From the NCBI RefSeq assembly GCF_029887935.1, contig NZ_JARXRO010000007.1:32024-96023 (forward strand): a DNA stretch of 64,000 nt. The letters run 5' to 3'. Within the stretch, counting starts at the first letter, position 1, and each line of letters opens with the position of its first letter. The notes under the pieces were generated by a model that worked only from the letters and a program-made list of their open reading frames with translations, was not told where the DNA came from and searched no databases. A program made the position numbers and the translations under genes. Source of the DNA: Luteimonas kalidii (GTDB taxonomy: Bacteria; Pseudomonadota; Gammaproteobacteria; Xanthomonadales; Xanthomonadaceae). Of this stretch, positions 1-10,369 are shown piece after piece.

Positions 1-1621
1 CCAGGCAGGCGAGGATCCGGCGGTAGCGCGGCAGCCCGCGGACCGACGCCAGCTCCGGGTCACGTTCGATCCAGTCGCCGAAGCCCTGCCCCGTGGCGAC
101 CGCCCGCTCGAGCAGGTCCAGGGCCCGGTCCGCCTCCCCGGCCATGGCGTGGAAGCAGGCGGCGTTGTAGAGCACGTCGAAGTCGGCCGGACGCAGGGCA
201 AGGGCAGTCACGACACACTGCCGCCCGCCCTCCACGTCGCCCTGCCGCAACAGCAGCGCCGCGGCCATGTAGTGGGCGCGGGCATTGTCCGGGTCGATCT
301 CGACCTGGTGCAGCGCCGCCTCCAGCGCCTCGCGCGCCAGGCGCGCCGTCCGGTCCCGGTCTCCCTCGGCCTCGGCCGCGCCCACCGCCAGCGACAGCGC
401 CTGGAATTCGCCGGGATCCACCGCGTGCGCGGACTCGAACAGGTCGGTCGCGCGCGCGAACTCGCCGCGTGCGAAACAGTGCCTGGCGAAGTAGTAGTGC
501 GCGACATACAGCGTCGGGTCGAGCTCGAGCGCGCGACGGAACGACGCCGCGGCCGCGTCGTGCCTGTCCTCCAGCCACAGCGTGTGCGCGAACGCCACGT
601 GCGCCTCGGCGAGTTCCGGCGCCAGCTCCAGCGCCCGGCGGGCGGCGGCGCGGGCCTCCTCCAGCACGGTGTCCGCCGGTTCCAGCCGCCACAGCGACAG
701 CTCCACCAGCGCGTCGGCGAGACCCGCGTGCGCATGCGCGTAGCCGGGGTCCAGCGCGATCGCCCTGCGGAACATCTGCGGCGCCTGCCGCCAGCTCACC
801 GCGGTCGTCCGCCCCTCCAGCTGGCGGCCACGCAGGTAGAACTCGTATGCACGCATGTCGCGTGGCGCATACCGCTGCAGGTCGAGTTCGGGCGCGGATC
901 CGCACGACGGCCGCATCAGCTCGACCACCTTGCGCGCGATCTCTTCCTGGATCGCGAAGATGTCCTCCAGCCGGCGGTCGAAGGTGCGCGACCACAGGTG
1001 GTAGCCGTTGCCCGCGTCGATCAGCTGCGCGGTGACGCGCACCTGGTCGCCCGCCTTGCGCACGCTGCCTTCCATGACCGCCGCGACCCTGAGCAGGCGG
1101 CCGATCTCGCGGGTATCGGTCGCGCCATCGCGAAACCGGAAGGAGGACGTGCGCGACGCCACACGCAGGCCACGCACGCGGGTGAGCGCGTTGAGGATCT
1201 CTTCGGCCAGACCGTCGCAGAAGTAGTCCTGGTCGTGGTCTTCGCTCAGGTCGGCGAACGGCAGGATCGCCACCGAGGCTTCGGCCGGGGCGACGCCAGC
1301 GGCCGCAGTCGCGGATTGCGGCAGGACGTCGGCAGGTGCGGGCGGCTCCGTCGGTCCGGGCGGAGGCAGCGGGGTGCGGGCCACGCCCTGCGGCCCGATG
1401 TCATAGATCCATGCAAGCACCACGGTAGGCGCGAAGCCCAGCGCCAGCAACACGATCAGCAGCCGCGCCGACCACTCGGGCAGCGCCAGCGGCTCGAACG
1501 TGGCATCCGCGACCTGCACCAGCAGCCAGGCGACCACCAGGTAGACGGCCATGACGCGGAACACCCTGCGCCGCCGGAATTCGGCCAGGCCGCGCCTGAG
1601 CGCTCCGATCCAGTCCGACAT
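1..1621 (-). CDS. TolB-like/TPR repeat membrane protein, C-terminus cut by window edge
   Basis: The frame starts at an ATG at 1621, has GGGAGG upstream, and stays open to base 1, so the C-terminus lies outside the window. The N-terminus is basic, followed by two membrane segments (about residues 24-40 and 52-72). A periplasmic or linker part then carries the family signature ILPFADLSED...DYFCDGLAEEIL, typical of the TolB-N/FlgO-like domain of proteobacterial 'adenylate cyclase-like' TPR proteins. From about residue 260 to the edge there are tandem TPR-like helices ending near DWIERDPELASVRG, usually close to the C-terminus of this family. Function is unknown; these proteins are thought to be membrane-anchored scaffolds. 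No cyclase or kinase catalytic domain is visible. Confidence 0.85.
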   Translation of the reverse strand, partial: MSDWIGALRRGLAEFRRRRVFRVMAVYLVVAWLLVQVADATFEPLALPEWSARLLIVLLALGFAPTVVLAWIYDIGPQGVARTPLPPPGPTEPPAPADVLPQSATAAAGVAPAEASVAILPFADLSEDHDQDYFCDGLAEEILNALTRVRGLRVASRTSSFRFRDGATDTREIGRLLRVAAVMEGSVRKAGDQVRVTAQLIDAGNGYHLWSRTFDRRLEDIFAIQEEIARKVVELMRPSCGSAPELDLQRYAPRDMRAYEFYLRGRQLEGRTTAVSWRQAPQMFRRAIALDPGYAHAHAGLADALVELSLWRLEPADTVLEEARAAARRALELAPELAEAHVAFAHTLWLEDRHDAAAASFRRALELDPTLYVAHYYFARHCFARGEFARATDLFESAHAVDPGEFQALSLAVGAAEAEGDRDRTARLAREALEAALHQVEIDPDNARAHYMAAALLLRQGDVEGGRQCVVTALALRPADFDVLYNAACFHAMAGEADRALDLLERAVATGQGFGDWIERDPELASVRGLPRYRRILACL

Positions 1622-1724
1622 GGCGGTGTGCCCCTCCCTGCGGTCGCGGCCCGCGAGCGTCCGGAGGTGCACGACATGCACCTACGGCCTTCCGGCACCG
1701 TCATCCACAGGCAGAACGCGCGCA

Positions 1725-1742
1725 GCGGCCGGCAGCGGCCGC
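1725..1742 (-). terminator. Hairpin after ftsH
   Basis: Perfect 7-bp inverted repeat GCGGCCG / CGGCCGC with loop GCAG, 11 bp past the ftsH stop and before the TPR gene. There is no T-run, so it may be only an RNA-stabilising stem. Confidence 0.35.
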
Positions 1743-1752
1743 CGCGCCCGGG

Positions 1753-3669
<1,917 letters not shown>

Positions 3670-3699
3670 CGGGGTTTCCGGGACTCCAATAGGGGCATG

Positions 3700-4347
3700 C
3701 TACTTGATTGCCGCCAGCTTGCCCTGCGCGAGCGCATAGACTTCCGGCGAACGCCGACGCGATGCGGCCGGCTTGCGGATCGCGACCTTCGCGTAACGCT
3801 TGCGAAGGTCACGGACGAATCCGTCGAACCCCGTTCCCTGGAACAACTTGATCAGGAACGTGCCGCCGGGCTTGAGGTGGCGGTCGGCGAACTCCATGGC
3901 CAACTCGGACAGGTGCATCGCCCGTGGCTGGTCGACCGCTTCCACACCGCTTTTGTTGGGGGCCATGTCGGACAACACAAGGTCCACCGACTGTCCGGCC
4001 AGCAACGTCTCAAGGCTGGATAAGACCGCATCCTCCCTGAAATCGCCATGAAGGAACTCGACCCCGGCCAGCGGTGGCATCTCCAGGATGTCGAGCGCCA
4101 GCACCCGGCCGGGGCGCGCCGGATCGAGGCGGTCGAGCTCCTGGCGCACCCACTGCGACCAGCCTCCCGGCGCCGCGCCGAGATCCACCACCAGCATGCC
4201 CGGCTTGAGCAGGCGGTCGCGGCCGGCGAGTTCCTCGAGCTTGTACGCAGCGCGCGAACGCAGGCCCTCGGCCTGCGCCTTCTTCACGTAGGGGTCGGAG
4301 AAATGTTCCTTCAGCCAGCGCTGGCTGCTCTTGCTGCGGGTGGCCAT
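3700..4347 (-). CDS. rlmE: 23S rRNA (uridine-2552-2'-O)-methyltransferase RlmE (FtsJ/RrmJ)
   Basis: SAM-dependent methylation of U2552 in the 23S rRNA A-loop, a late step in 50S assembly. The 215 residues are the usual size. The K-D-K-E catalytic residues are visible: Lys in [10 protein letters not shown], Asp in [10 protein letters not shown], Lys in [10 protein letters not shown] and Glu in [10 protein letters not shown]. The SAM loop is [14 protein letters not shown] chose the start at [11 protein letters not shown], which has a strong GGGGAGGGGG ribosome binding site 8 nt upstream; the upstream in-frame ATG adds only low-complexity residues. It is divergent from yhbY and followed by ftsH. 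Its ribosome binding site lies inside a perfect hairpin (separate entry). Confidence 0.97.
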   Translation of the reverse strand: MATRSKSSQRWLKEHFSDPYVKKAQAEGLRSRAAYKLEELAGRDRLLKPGMLVVDLGAAPGGWSQWVRQELDRLDPARPGRVLALDILEMPPLAGVEFLHGDFREDAVLSSLETLLAGQSVDLVLSDMAPNKSGVEAVDQPRAMHLSELAMEFADRHLKPGGTFLIKLFQGTGFDGFVRDLRKRYAKVAIRKPAASRRRSPEVYALAQGKLAAIK

Positions 4348-4355
4348 CGGGTCAT

Positions 4356-4378
4356 CCCCCTCCCCGCGGCGGGGAGGG
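4356..4378 (-). promoter_or_regulatory. Hairpin sequestering the rlmE ribosome binding site
   Basis: On the minus strand CCCTCCCCGC pairs perfectly with GCGGGGAGGG (arms 4369-4378 and 4358-4367, one unpaired base between). The 3' arm contains the Shine-Dalgarno sequence GGGGAGGGGG, which ends 8 nt before the rlmE ATG. Folding of the leader would hide the ribosome binding site. This is seen directly in sequence; any regulatory role is inference. Confidence 0.5.
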
Positions 4379-4484
4379 TCGGTCGGGCGCGGTTGCCGCG
4401 CGGGCGGGCGCGGTGGCGTCCCGGTAAGGAGTCGCGGGGCGGCATGATACCCTGCCCGCACTCCTTCCCTCGCCGCCCTTCCCG

Positions 4485-4790
4485 ATGTCGACCGTCCTGA
4501 CCGCCGCCCAGAACCGCTTCCTGCGCGGGCAGGCGCACGACCTCAAGGCGATGCTCCAGGTCGGGGGCAAGGGCGTCACCGACGCGCTGGTGGCCGAGAT
4601 CGACGGGGCGCTGGAGCACCACGAGCTCATCAAGATCAAGGTCGCCGCAGCCGACCGCGACGAGCGCGACCAGCTGATCGCCCGGATCGCCGAATCCGCC
4701 GGCGCGGCGCTGGTGCAGCGGATCGGGCACGTGGCGGTGCTGTACCGCCCGTCGAAGGACCGACGCCAGATCGTCCTGCCGCGGGCGTAG
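4485..4790 (+). CDS. yhbY: Ribosome assembly RNA-binding protein YhbY (CRM domain)
   Basis: 101 residues forming one CRM domain, an IF3-C-like RNA-binding fold that associates with pre-50S particles. Family landmarks are the N-terminal [21 protein letters not shown], with the conserved G-x-G-G loop, and the central HHELIKIKV strand. The length matches the family. It is divergent from rlmE, the standard proteobacterial arrangement. A candidate -10 element (TGATAC near 4445) lies about 40 bp upstream, and no strong ribosome binding site is visible. The next gene starts 13 bp after its stop and is probably cotranscribed. Confidence 0.95.
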   Translation: MSTVLTAAQNRFLRGQAHDLKAMLQVGGKGVTDALVAEIDGALEHHELIKIKVAAADRDERDQLIARIAESAGAALVQRIGHVAVLYRPSKDRRQIVLPRA

Positions 4791-4803
4791 GACCGGGGTC
4801 GCG

Positions 4804-5178
4804 ATGCAGCTGGTCCACGAACGGCCCGACTTCGACTATTTCCTGCGCGGCGCCGACGGCCATTCGGCGCTCGTGAACGACCGGCGCCTGGAACGCAGCT
4901 TCCTCGTCGCTCCGGATCGCCTGGTCGAGGATTGGCCGGTCGACGACGTCAGGGCGCTGCAGGTATCCGACCTCGAACCGGTCCTGGCGCTGCAGCCCGA
5001 GCTGATCGTGCTCGGCAGCGGCGCGACCCAGGCGTTTCCGCCACCCAAGGCCATGGCCGCCTGCCTGGCACGCGGGGTCGGCCTCGAGACGATGACCAAT
5101 GCGGCAGCCGCGCGCACCTACAACGTGCTTGCCGGCGAGGGCCGCCGCGTCGTCGCCGGGTTCATCCTGGGGGACTGA
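4804..5178 (+). CDS. Mth938-like domain protein (DUF498)
   Basis: A 124-residue single-domain protein of the Mth938/NDUFAF3-like family. Typical features are the ...ALQVSDLEPVLALQPELIVLGSG segment and the C-terminal NAAAARTYNVLAGEGRRVVAG, where the family has a conserved Asn-x-Ala-x-R-Tyr-Asn patch. The molecular function in bacteria is unknown; the eukaryotic relative NDUFAF3 helps to assemble respiratory complex I. It lies 13 bp after yhbY in the same direction, so the two are probably one transcript. It converges on the nlpD operon, and the tail of a broken nlpD copy lies directly downstream. Confidence 0.85.
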   Translation: MQLVHERPDFDYFLRGADGHSALVNDRRLERSFLVAPDRLVEDWPVDDVRALQVSDLEPVLALQPELIVLGSGATQAFPPPKAMAACLARGVGLETMTNAAAARTYNVLAGEGRRVVAGFILGD

Positions 5179-5188
5179 CCGGCGTCAG

Positions 5189-5254
5189 ACGCCGCGACGC
5201 CTCAGCGGCAGGGGAGGTACTGGAGCGGATCGACCGGCTTGCCGTTGTAGCGGG
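5189..5254 (-). pseudogene. Divergent remnant of the nlpD 3' end
   Basis: These bases align without gaps to 5341-5406, the end of nlpD plus 13 bp beyond its stop, with 58 of 66 identical by my count. On the minus strand the remnant still reads TRYNGKPVDPLQYLPCR-stop, against IRYNGKPVDPLQYLPRR-stop in the intact gene. Several of the eight differences are synonymous (GTC/GTG, GAT/GAC, CCG/CCC). Homology ends upstream of TRYN. It looks like a leftover 3' end of a second nlpD allele rather than a functional gene. Confidence 0.75.
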
Positions 5255-5269
5255 TGAACGGACGCGGCT

Positions 5270-5319
5270 CGCGATCCGCAGGATCGCGCGTCCGTGAACG
5301 CCCGGCGCGCTGCGCCGGG
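5270..5319. terminator. Two perfect hairpins between the nlpD end and its remnant
   Basis: First stem CGCGATCC / GGATCGCG (5270-5277 and 5281-5288, loop GCA). Second stem CCCGGCGC / GCGCCGGG (5301-5308 and 5312-5319, loop GCT). Neither has a T-run. They sit downstream of nlpD and may terminate or stabilise the convergent transcripts. Confidence 0.4.
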
Positions 5320-5353
5320 CCGGGGATCCGCCGGCTCCGCACGCCGCGATGCC

Positions 5354-6181
5354 TCAGCGGCGCGGGAGGTACTGGAGGGGGTCCACAGGCTTGCCGTTGT
5401 AGCGGATCTCGAAATGCAGCATGTCGCGCGCTGTGCCGGTGCTGCCCATTTCCGCGATCTGCTGCCCGGCCTGGACGCGCGTGCCCTCGTTCACCAGGCG
5501 GGTGCGGTTGTGGCCATAGGCCGACAGCCACTGCTCGTCGTGCTTGACGATCACCAGTTCCCCGTACCCCACCAGTCCCGAGCCCGAGTACACCACCACG
5601 CCATCGCCGGCGGCGCGCACCGGCTGGCCACTCTTGCCGGTGATGTCGATGCCCTGACGGGTCGGGTCGCCGCCGGAGAAGCGGTTCAGCACCTGGCCGT
5701 CCGTCGGCCAGCGCCACCGCACGGCACTGTTCACGGGCGGCGGGGCAGATGGCTGTGGTGGTGCCTGCGTGGGACGCACCGGCGGTCGCTGCACGGTGGA
5801 CGCGCCGCCGGACGGACGCGATGCCTGGCCGCGGGTCGCGCCCGCGGCGGGATACAGCCGCAGCCGCTGTCCGGGATAGATCGTGTACGGCGACGGGATG
5901 CCGTTCCAGAGCGCGAGGTCCATCGGACTGATGCCGTTGTCGACCGCCAGCCGGTAGAGCGTATCGCCGCGCCGCACCACCACGCTTGCACCCGGCTTGG
6001 GCGTGGACGTGCCCGGTGCGGTCGATGCATCCGATGTCCGCACCACCTTGCTGCTGCAGGCCGCCAGCAGCGCAAGCGCAAGTGCCGCGACCACCACTCC
6101 TGCGACGCGCCGCGCCGTCGATGTCGTCCGTGGATCGAAAGAAGCCACCGTGCCCCCCGTGTCCGTATCGGTGCGGATCAT
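5354..6181 (-). CDS. nlpD: NlpD-like lipoprotein, LysM plus degenerate M23 domain
   Basis: 275 residues. A signal peptide ends in the lipobox LLAAC (about residues 38-42), giving an outer-membrane-targeted lipoprotein. One LysM domain (VVRRGDTLYRLAVDNG..., about 65-110) binds peptidoglycan. A Pro/Ser-rich linker leads to a C-terminal M23/LytM domain (about 175-275). The LytM zinc residues are degenerate: RQGIDI in place of H-x-G-x-D, and MLHFEI in place of HLHFEI. This is as in NlpD/EnvC, which activate amidases rather than cleave. The chosen ATG overlaps the exoD stop (ATGA). An in-frame GTG 11 codons later with a G-rich element before it is an alternative start. No rpoS follows. Confidence 0.92.
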   Translation of the reverse strand: MIRTDTDTGGTVASFDPRTTSTARRVAGVVVAALALALLAACSSKVVRTSDASTAPGTSTPKPGASVVVRRGDTLYRLAVDNGISPMDLALWNGIPSPYTIYPGQRLRLYPAAGATRGQASRPSGGASTVQRPPVRPTQAPPQPSAPPPVNSAVRWRWPTDGQVLNRFSGGDPTRQGIDITGKSGQPVRAAGDGVVVYSGSGLVGYGELVIVKHDEQWLSAYGHNRTRLVNEGTRVQAGQQIAEMGSTGTARDMLHFEIRYNGKPVDPLQYLPRR

Positions 6182-6831
6182 GCCGTGAACCGCTTGAACA
6201 GTTCCTGCGCGACCATCCCGCCGCCGCCGATCAGCAACGCGAAGTACACCATGGTGCCGACATTGGCGAGGTGGCCGAGCAGCACCGCACCGCCGTCGCG
6301 CTGGATGAATCCGACCCCATAGGCCAGCAGGGCCAGGGCCGGCAGCGTGTTGCTGAAGGGGACGAACCCGAACGGCGCCATCAGCAGCAGCGCGGCGAGG
6401 ATGAAGCCCAGGTTGTTGACCACGTCCTGCGTGCGCCCGTCCACCAGCGCGGACAGTCGATGCGGCCGGCTGAGCCGTTCCATCCGCTGCACCCACCGCA
6501 GGCCACCGAGCAGCCCGGGCCGCAGGCGGTCCGACGGCAGCCGCCGGTCGCGCACGCGCCCGGGCAGCCACAGCTGGCGCGACAGCAGGCGGCTCACGCC
6601 CACCAGCAGGATCGCGGCGCCGAACACGGTGCTCACGCCGGGGATCGACACCGGGATCAGGAACACCAGCGTCAGCAGGATGCACAGCAGCAGCAGGCCT
6701 TCGTCGCCGAACAGGTCGAGCAGCTCGCCGAGGGTGACGTGGTCGGGCGGCAGGCGCTCGATCATGCCGGCGATCTGCGCGCCCAGGCTCTGGCCGTCCG
6801 GATCGGGCGGCATGGCGGTCTGTCCTGTCAC
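6178..6831 (-). CDS. ExoD-family membrane protein
   Basis: 217 residues, matching the exopolysaccharide-synthesis ExoD family. There is an N-terminal soluble part (TLGELLDLFGDEGLLLLCILL) and then four to five hydrophobic segments (about 45-80, 140-165, 165-185 and 188-207). A central basic loop carries the family-typical RRLPSDRLRPGLL...RPHRLSALVDGRTQD. ExoD was named in rhizobia for exopolysaccharide and alkali phenotypes; its biochemical role is unknown. It sits between pcm (4-bp gap) and nlpD (4-bp overlap), so it is translated from the surE-pcm-exoD-nlpD transcript. Confidence 0.88.
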   Translation of the reverse strand: MTGQTAMPPDPDGQSLGAQIAGMIERLPPDHVTLGELLDLFGDEGLLLLCILLTLVFLIPVSIPGVSTVFGAAILLVGVSRLLSRQLWLPGRVRDRRLPSDRLRPGLLGGLRWVQRMERLSRPHRLSALVDGRTQDVVNNLGFILAALLLMAPFGFVPFSNTLPALALLAYGVGFIQRDGGAVLLGHLANVGTMVYFALLIGGGGMVAQELFKRFTA

Positions 6832-6834
6832 CGG

Positions 6835-7524
6835 TCAGTCGACCGTGCCGGAAAGCAGCGGCACGAACACCACCGGCCCGAGGTCGCGGCGCGTGATCGA
6901 GCCGTCGGCCTCCTTGCGCAGCATCAGCAACTGCTGTGCGCTTGCGGCGCCCACCGGTGCGACCAGGATGCCGCCGGGGGCGAGCTGCGCGGACAAGGCG
7001 TCCACCAGGGCCGGCGCGCCGGCGGTGACCAGGATACCGTCGTAGGGGCCGTTCTCGGGCCAGCCGATGCGGCCGTCGTCATGCTTGCTGCGCACGTTCA
7101 GGCCGAGCGAGCGGAAGCGCTTGCGCGCCACGCGCAGCAGGTCGCCAATGCGCTCGACCGTATGCACCTCCAGGCCCAGCGCGGCCAGCACGCTGGCTTG
7201 ATACCCCGAACCCGTGCCCACCTCCAGCACGCGCGCGGGGGCATGGCCGTCCGTGAACAGCGCTTCGGTCATGCGCGCGACCACCCAGGGCTGGGAGATC
7301 GTCTGGCCGTGGCCGATCGGCAGCGCGGTGTCCTCGTAGGCGCGGGTGGCCAGCGCCTCGTCGACGAACAGGTGGCGCGGCACGGTGCGGATCGCGTTGA
7401 GCACACGCTCGTCGCCAATTCCGTTCGCGCGCAGTCGTTCGATCAGCCGGTCGCGCACGCGCTGCGAGGTCATGCCGACACCGATGGCCTCGGGCTGCAG
7501 CCGCAGCCGCGGCGTCATCATCAT
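6835..7524 (-). CDS. pcm: Protein-L-isoaspartate O-methyltransferase
   Basis: Repairs age-damaged proteins by SAM-dependent methylation of L-isoaspartyl residues. 229 residues, close to the family norm. Visible motifs are the substrate loop [20 protein letters not shown], the SAM-binding [19 protein letters not shown] and the post-motif [14 protein letters not shown] took the start at the ATG overlapping the surE stop (ATGATGATGACG); two further ATGs follow immediately. It is translationally coupled to surE, as in many proteobacteria. Confidence 0.97.
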   Translation of the reverse strand: MMMTPRLRLQPEAIGVGMTSQRVRDRLIERLRANGIGDERVLNAIRTVPRHLFVDEALATRAYEDTALPIGHGQTISQPWVVARMTEALFTDGHAPARVLEVGTGSGYQASVLAALGLEVHTVERIGDLLRVARKRFRSLGLNVRSKHDDGRIGWPENGPYDGILVTAGAPALVDALSAQLAPGGILVAPVGAASAQQLLMLRKEADGSITRRDLGPVVFVPLLSGTVD

Positions 7525-8303
7525 CGCGCCGGCTCCGCGAGTTCGGCGGCCAGGCTGCCGACCCAGCTTGAGACCTGCTCCAGCGCCTGGTAGCGCGTCA
7601 GGTCGACGTGGATCGGGGTGATCGAGATGTGGCCGAAGCGCACGGCGTGAAAATCCGTGCCGGGCCCGGCGTCCGCCTCGGACCCGGCTGCGCCGATCCA
7701 CCACCAGGTTCGCCCGCGCGGATCCTCCTGCTTGGTGCAGGGCTCGGCGCGGTGGCGGTTGCCCAGGCGCGTCACCTCGAAGCCGGCGATCTCGCCCCAG
7801 GCGCGATCGGGCACGTTGACGTTGAGAATGGTGTCGGCGGGCAGCGGATCGGCCTTGAGCCGTTCGACGATCTCGACCGCCGCGCGCGCCGCGGTCTCAT
7901 AGTGGCGCCCATCGTGGTTGACGGTGGCCAGCGACATCGCGATCGCCGGCAGGCCGAGGAAGCGGCCTTCCATCGCCGCAGCCACGGTACCGGAATAAAT
8001 CACGTCGTCGCCGAGGTTGGCGGTGTTGTTGATGCCTGACACCACGATGTCCGGCTCATGCTCGAACATGCCGGTGATGGCCACATGCACGCAGTCGGTG
8101 GGCGTCCCGTACACGCGCCAGACCGACCCCTCGAGCTGCTGCACGCGCAGCGGCATGTCGAGGGTCAGCGAATTGCTGGCACCGGAGCGATCGCGATCGG
8201 GGGCGACGATCAGGACCTCGTGGCCGGCATCGCGCAGACCCTGCGCCAGGATGCGGATGCCGGGGGCATCGACGCCGTCATCGTTGCTGACCAGTACGCG
8301 CAT
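7521..8303 (-). CDS. surE: 5'/3'-nucleotidase SurE
   Basis: A metal-dependent survival-protein phosphatase acting on nucleoside monophosphates (5' and 3') and short polyphosphate. 260 residues. It starts at [16 protein letters not shown] with the N-D-D metal site at residues 7-9. The other conserved elements are [15 protein letters not shown] (Ser ligand), the substrate segment [11 protein letters not shown], and [25 protein letters not shown] (Asn ligand). The ribosome binding site AGAGG lies 5 bp before the ATG. It is the first gene of the surE-pcm-exoD-nlpD operon and is divergent from the Smr gene. Confidence 0.97.
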   Translation of the reverse strand: MRVLVSNDDGVDAPGIRILAQGLRDAGHEVLIVAPDRDRSGASNSLTLDMPLRVQQLEGSVWRVYGTPTDCVHVAITGMFEHEPDIVVSGINNTANLGDDVIYSGTVAAAMEGRFLGLPAIAMSLATVNHDGRHYETAARAAVEIVERLKADPLPADTILNVNVPDRAWGEIAGFEVTRLGNRHRAEPCTKQEDPRGRTWWWIGAAGSEADAGPGTDFHAVRFGHISITPIHVDLTRYQALEQVSSWVGSLAAELAEPAR

Positions 8304-8343
8304 GAACCTCTGGGACCAACCTCGTCGCGGATGTCGTGTCGCC

Positions 8344-8400
8344 ATGATACCGGATGCGCACGCACGCATCCCGGACGTTCGCGACGGCTCGCGTCATACT
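8344..8400. promoter_or_regulatory. Divergent promoter elements for surE and the Smr gene
   Basis: On the minus strand TATCAT (8349-8344) resembles a -10 box for surE. On the plus strand CATACT (8395-8400) followed by TGCCCGCAG lies only 8 bp before the Smr ATG at 8409, so the Smr mRNA would be leaderless or nearly so. No clear -35 boxes are seen. Confidence 0.4.
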
Positions 8401-8408
8401 GCCCGCAG

Positions 8409-8972
8409 ATGGCGAAACACCGTCCCCCGCCCGACACCGCCGCCGCGGCCCCCGACGACGACGCGGCCCTGTTCCGCAGCGCGATCGGTCCGGTGCGCGA
8501 ACTGCCGCCGGTGCCGGCACCGCCGCCACGCCCCAGGCCGCGTCCCGCCGCCCGCATGGCCGAGCGCGACGATGCCGAGGCCAAAGGTGACTTCCTGCGC
8601 CTGCTCGACGAGGCACCGATCGAGCCCGGCGATACCCTGCGCCATCGTCGCGACGACGTGCCGGCGCGCGTGCTCAAGCGCCTCGCACAGGGCGAGTATG
8701 CCGCGCAGGACGAGCTGGACCTGCACCACGCCACCGCCGCGTCCGCCGAAGCGATGCTGCGGCGCTTCCTGCACGATGCGCGCGACGCCGGCATCCACTG
8801 CGTACGCGTGATCCACGGCAAGGGCCTGAACTCGGAGGGCGTGCCGGTGCTGAAGAACCTGTGCGACCGGCTCCTACGCCAGCGCGCGGACGTGCTGGCG
8901 TTCCATTCGGCCCCCGCCTCGCAGGGCGGGACCGGCGCGGTGCTCGTGCTGGTGGCGCCGCGCCGGGGGTGA
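8409..8972 (+). CDS. Smr/MutS2-type domain protein
   Basis: 187 residues. A disordered Pro/Ala-rich N-terminal half (to about residue 75) is followed by a C-terminal Smr domain (about 95-180) with the hallmark DELDLHHATAASAEAML and RVIHGKGLNSEG. Stand-alone Smr proteins of this type (YfcN/SmrB group) are endonucleases; E. coli SmrB cleaves mRNA at collided ribosomes. The LDxH and HGxG signatures are intact, so nuclease activity is plausible. It is divergent from surE. The start sits directly behind a -10-like box, and an upstream in-frame extension lacks family similarity. Confidence 0.9.
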   Translation: MAKHRPPPDTAAAAPDDDAALFRSAIGPVRELPPVPAPPPRPRPRPAARMAERDDAEAKGDFLRLLDEAPIEPGDTLRHRRDDVPARVLKRLAQGEYAAQDELDLHHATAASAEAMLRRFLHDARDAGIHCVRVIHGKGLNSEGVPVLKNLCDRLLRQRADVLAFHSAPASQGGTGAVLVLVAPRRG

Positions 8973-8980
8973 GCGCCCTG

Positions 8981-9211
8981 CTATTGCTGCCGAGGCGGTA
9001 CGCGCGTCATCGGCGGGTTGACCCAGTGCACTTCGACGCCACGGCGCTGCGCCTTCGCGTGGACCGCCGCCATGTAGCCGCGATCGGTGACGGGCGTCCC
9101 GGGCGCCAGTGCGTCGGTGCCACGCGCGGCCGCAATTGGCGTGGTGCTCGCACATGAAGAGAACAGCATTGCCAGCGCGAACGTCGTTGCCAGACGAAAA
9201 ACCCTGTTCAT
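8981..9211 (-). CDS. Small putative lipoprotein
   Basis: 76 residues. A hydrophobic leader MNRVFRLATTFALAMLFSSC gives a lipobox-like LFSSC cleavage site, so the mature lipoprotein would be only about 57 residues. The mature part is Ala/Thr-rich and then GYMAAVHAKAQRRGVEVHWVNPP, a compact segment that suggests a short conserved family, but I recognise no domain. It lies downstream of truD (93-bp gap) in the same direction and converges on the Smr gene 8 bp away. It could be the last gene of the truD transcript. Confidence 0.65.
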   Translation of the reverse strand: MNRVFRLATTFALAMLFSSCASTTPIAAARGTDALAPGTPVTDRGYMAAVHAKAQRRGVEVHWVNPPMTRVPPRQQ

Positions 9212-9304
9212 GAGCCATGCCTCCCGGTCGTGCGCGGGCGCACGCTGCGCCCGGCGCAACCGCAGGTATACGCCGACGGCGCGGCGGTGCCAGCACCGGG
9301 GATG

Positions 9305-10369
9305 TCATTCCGACGAATGGTCTCCCGCCTGCCGGCCGACCACCTCGCCCAGCTCGGCCAGCACGCTGGTGGCATAGGTGCCCGGCGGGAGGTCGAAGCG
9401 CAGGCGAAGTGTGGCGGCGTCGGGCCAGTCGCTTTCGAACGAGCCGGGTTTAAGTCGCGTCGCACGCCGCTCCTGCCGCAGCCCCGCCGCCTCCAGCCCC
9501 GCACGTAGGCGCAGGGCCATGTCATCCGACACGGCGTCGGTTTCCAGCGACTGCGCCAGGGCCTCGCTGCGCAGCGGTCCGCGCCCCCACAGCGGTGCGG
9601 TCGGGTGGATGTCGAACGCAGCCAGTCGCGCCGTGAGGCTGTCGTCGGGAGGGGGGACCGGGCCGAACACGCTGCGGCTGCCGTCGAGCATCCACACCTC
9701 TCCGTCCAGTCCGACGTCCCAGCAGGCCTCCTCCACCCGACGCGCCAGCACACGATTGAACAGTTCCGAACGGGCCGCCGACACCAGCAGCGGACGCTCG
9801 TCGCGCCTGACCCGGCGTCCGGCGAACATCGCCAGCGCACGCGCGACGTTGCCGCCCTCGCGTCCGAAGCGCTGTTCGCCGAAGTAGTTGGGAACGCCGC
9901 GCTGCGCGATCGCCAGCAAGCGCGCGTCGATGATGTCGCGCGCCCCTTCCACCTCGCGCAGCACCAGTTCGAAGCGGTTTCCGGCCAGCGCGCCGCGCGG
10001 CAGCTTGCGCGAATGGCGACGCGCATCGAGCACACGCAGCGACTCGCCGGTTCCAGGGTCGTCGAACGCCAGAGTGTCCAGTGGTGGATCCGGGCGCCCC
10101 GGCAACTGCACCGAGAAGCGCTGCCGGGCCACCGCGTGGCGATCCTTCAGGCCCGCATGCCCGACGGCGGAGTCCGCGACACCGGCCCACTGGGCGATCC
10201 GACGCGCCACGTGCGCAGTGTTGAGGCCGCGTTTCTCGAGCGTCAGCAACAGGTGCTCGCCGGCACCGTCGGCCGCGAACGCGTCGAGCTCCATGACGAC
10301 GAAATCCTCGGGCGACTGGCGGAAACGCGCCCGCAACGCCGGGGCGCCATGCGCGCGCGGCAGGGTCAT
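9305..10369 (-). CDS. truD: tRNA pseudouridine(13) synthase TruD
   Basis: Isomerises U13 of tRNA-Glu to pseudouridine. 354 residues. The catalytic motif GLKDRHA, with the nucleophilic Asp, is at about residues 73-79, preceded by the N-terminal [11 protein letters not shown] that starts the catalytic core. [14 protein letters not shown] lies in the TRUD insertion region. The start ATG is about 190 bp downstream of the ispF stop, so the usual ispF-truD overlap is absent. A weak GC hairpin (10465-10486) lies in this gap. In many gammaproteobacteria truD leads into surE; here the Smr gene and a small lipoprotein intervene. Confidence 0.97.
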   Translation of the reverse strand: MTLPRAHGAPALRARFRQSPEDFVVMELDAFAADGAGEHLLLTLEKRGLNTAHVARRIAQWAGVADSAVGHAGLKDRHAVARQRFSVQLPGRPDPPLDTLAFDDPGTGESLRVLDARRHSRKLPRGALAGNRFELVLREVEGARDIIDARLLAIAQRGVPNYFGEQRFGREGGNVARALAMFAGRRVRRDERPLLVSAARSELFNRVLARRVEEACWDVGLDGEVWMLDGSRSVFGPVPPPDDSLTARLAAFDIHPTAPLWGRGPLRSEALAQSLETDAVSDDMALRLRAGLEAAGLRQERRATRLKPGSFESDWPDAATLRLRFDLPPGTYATSVLAELGEVVGRQAGDHSSE

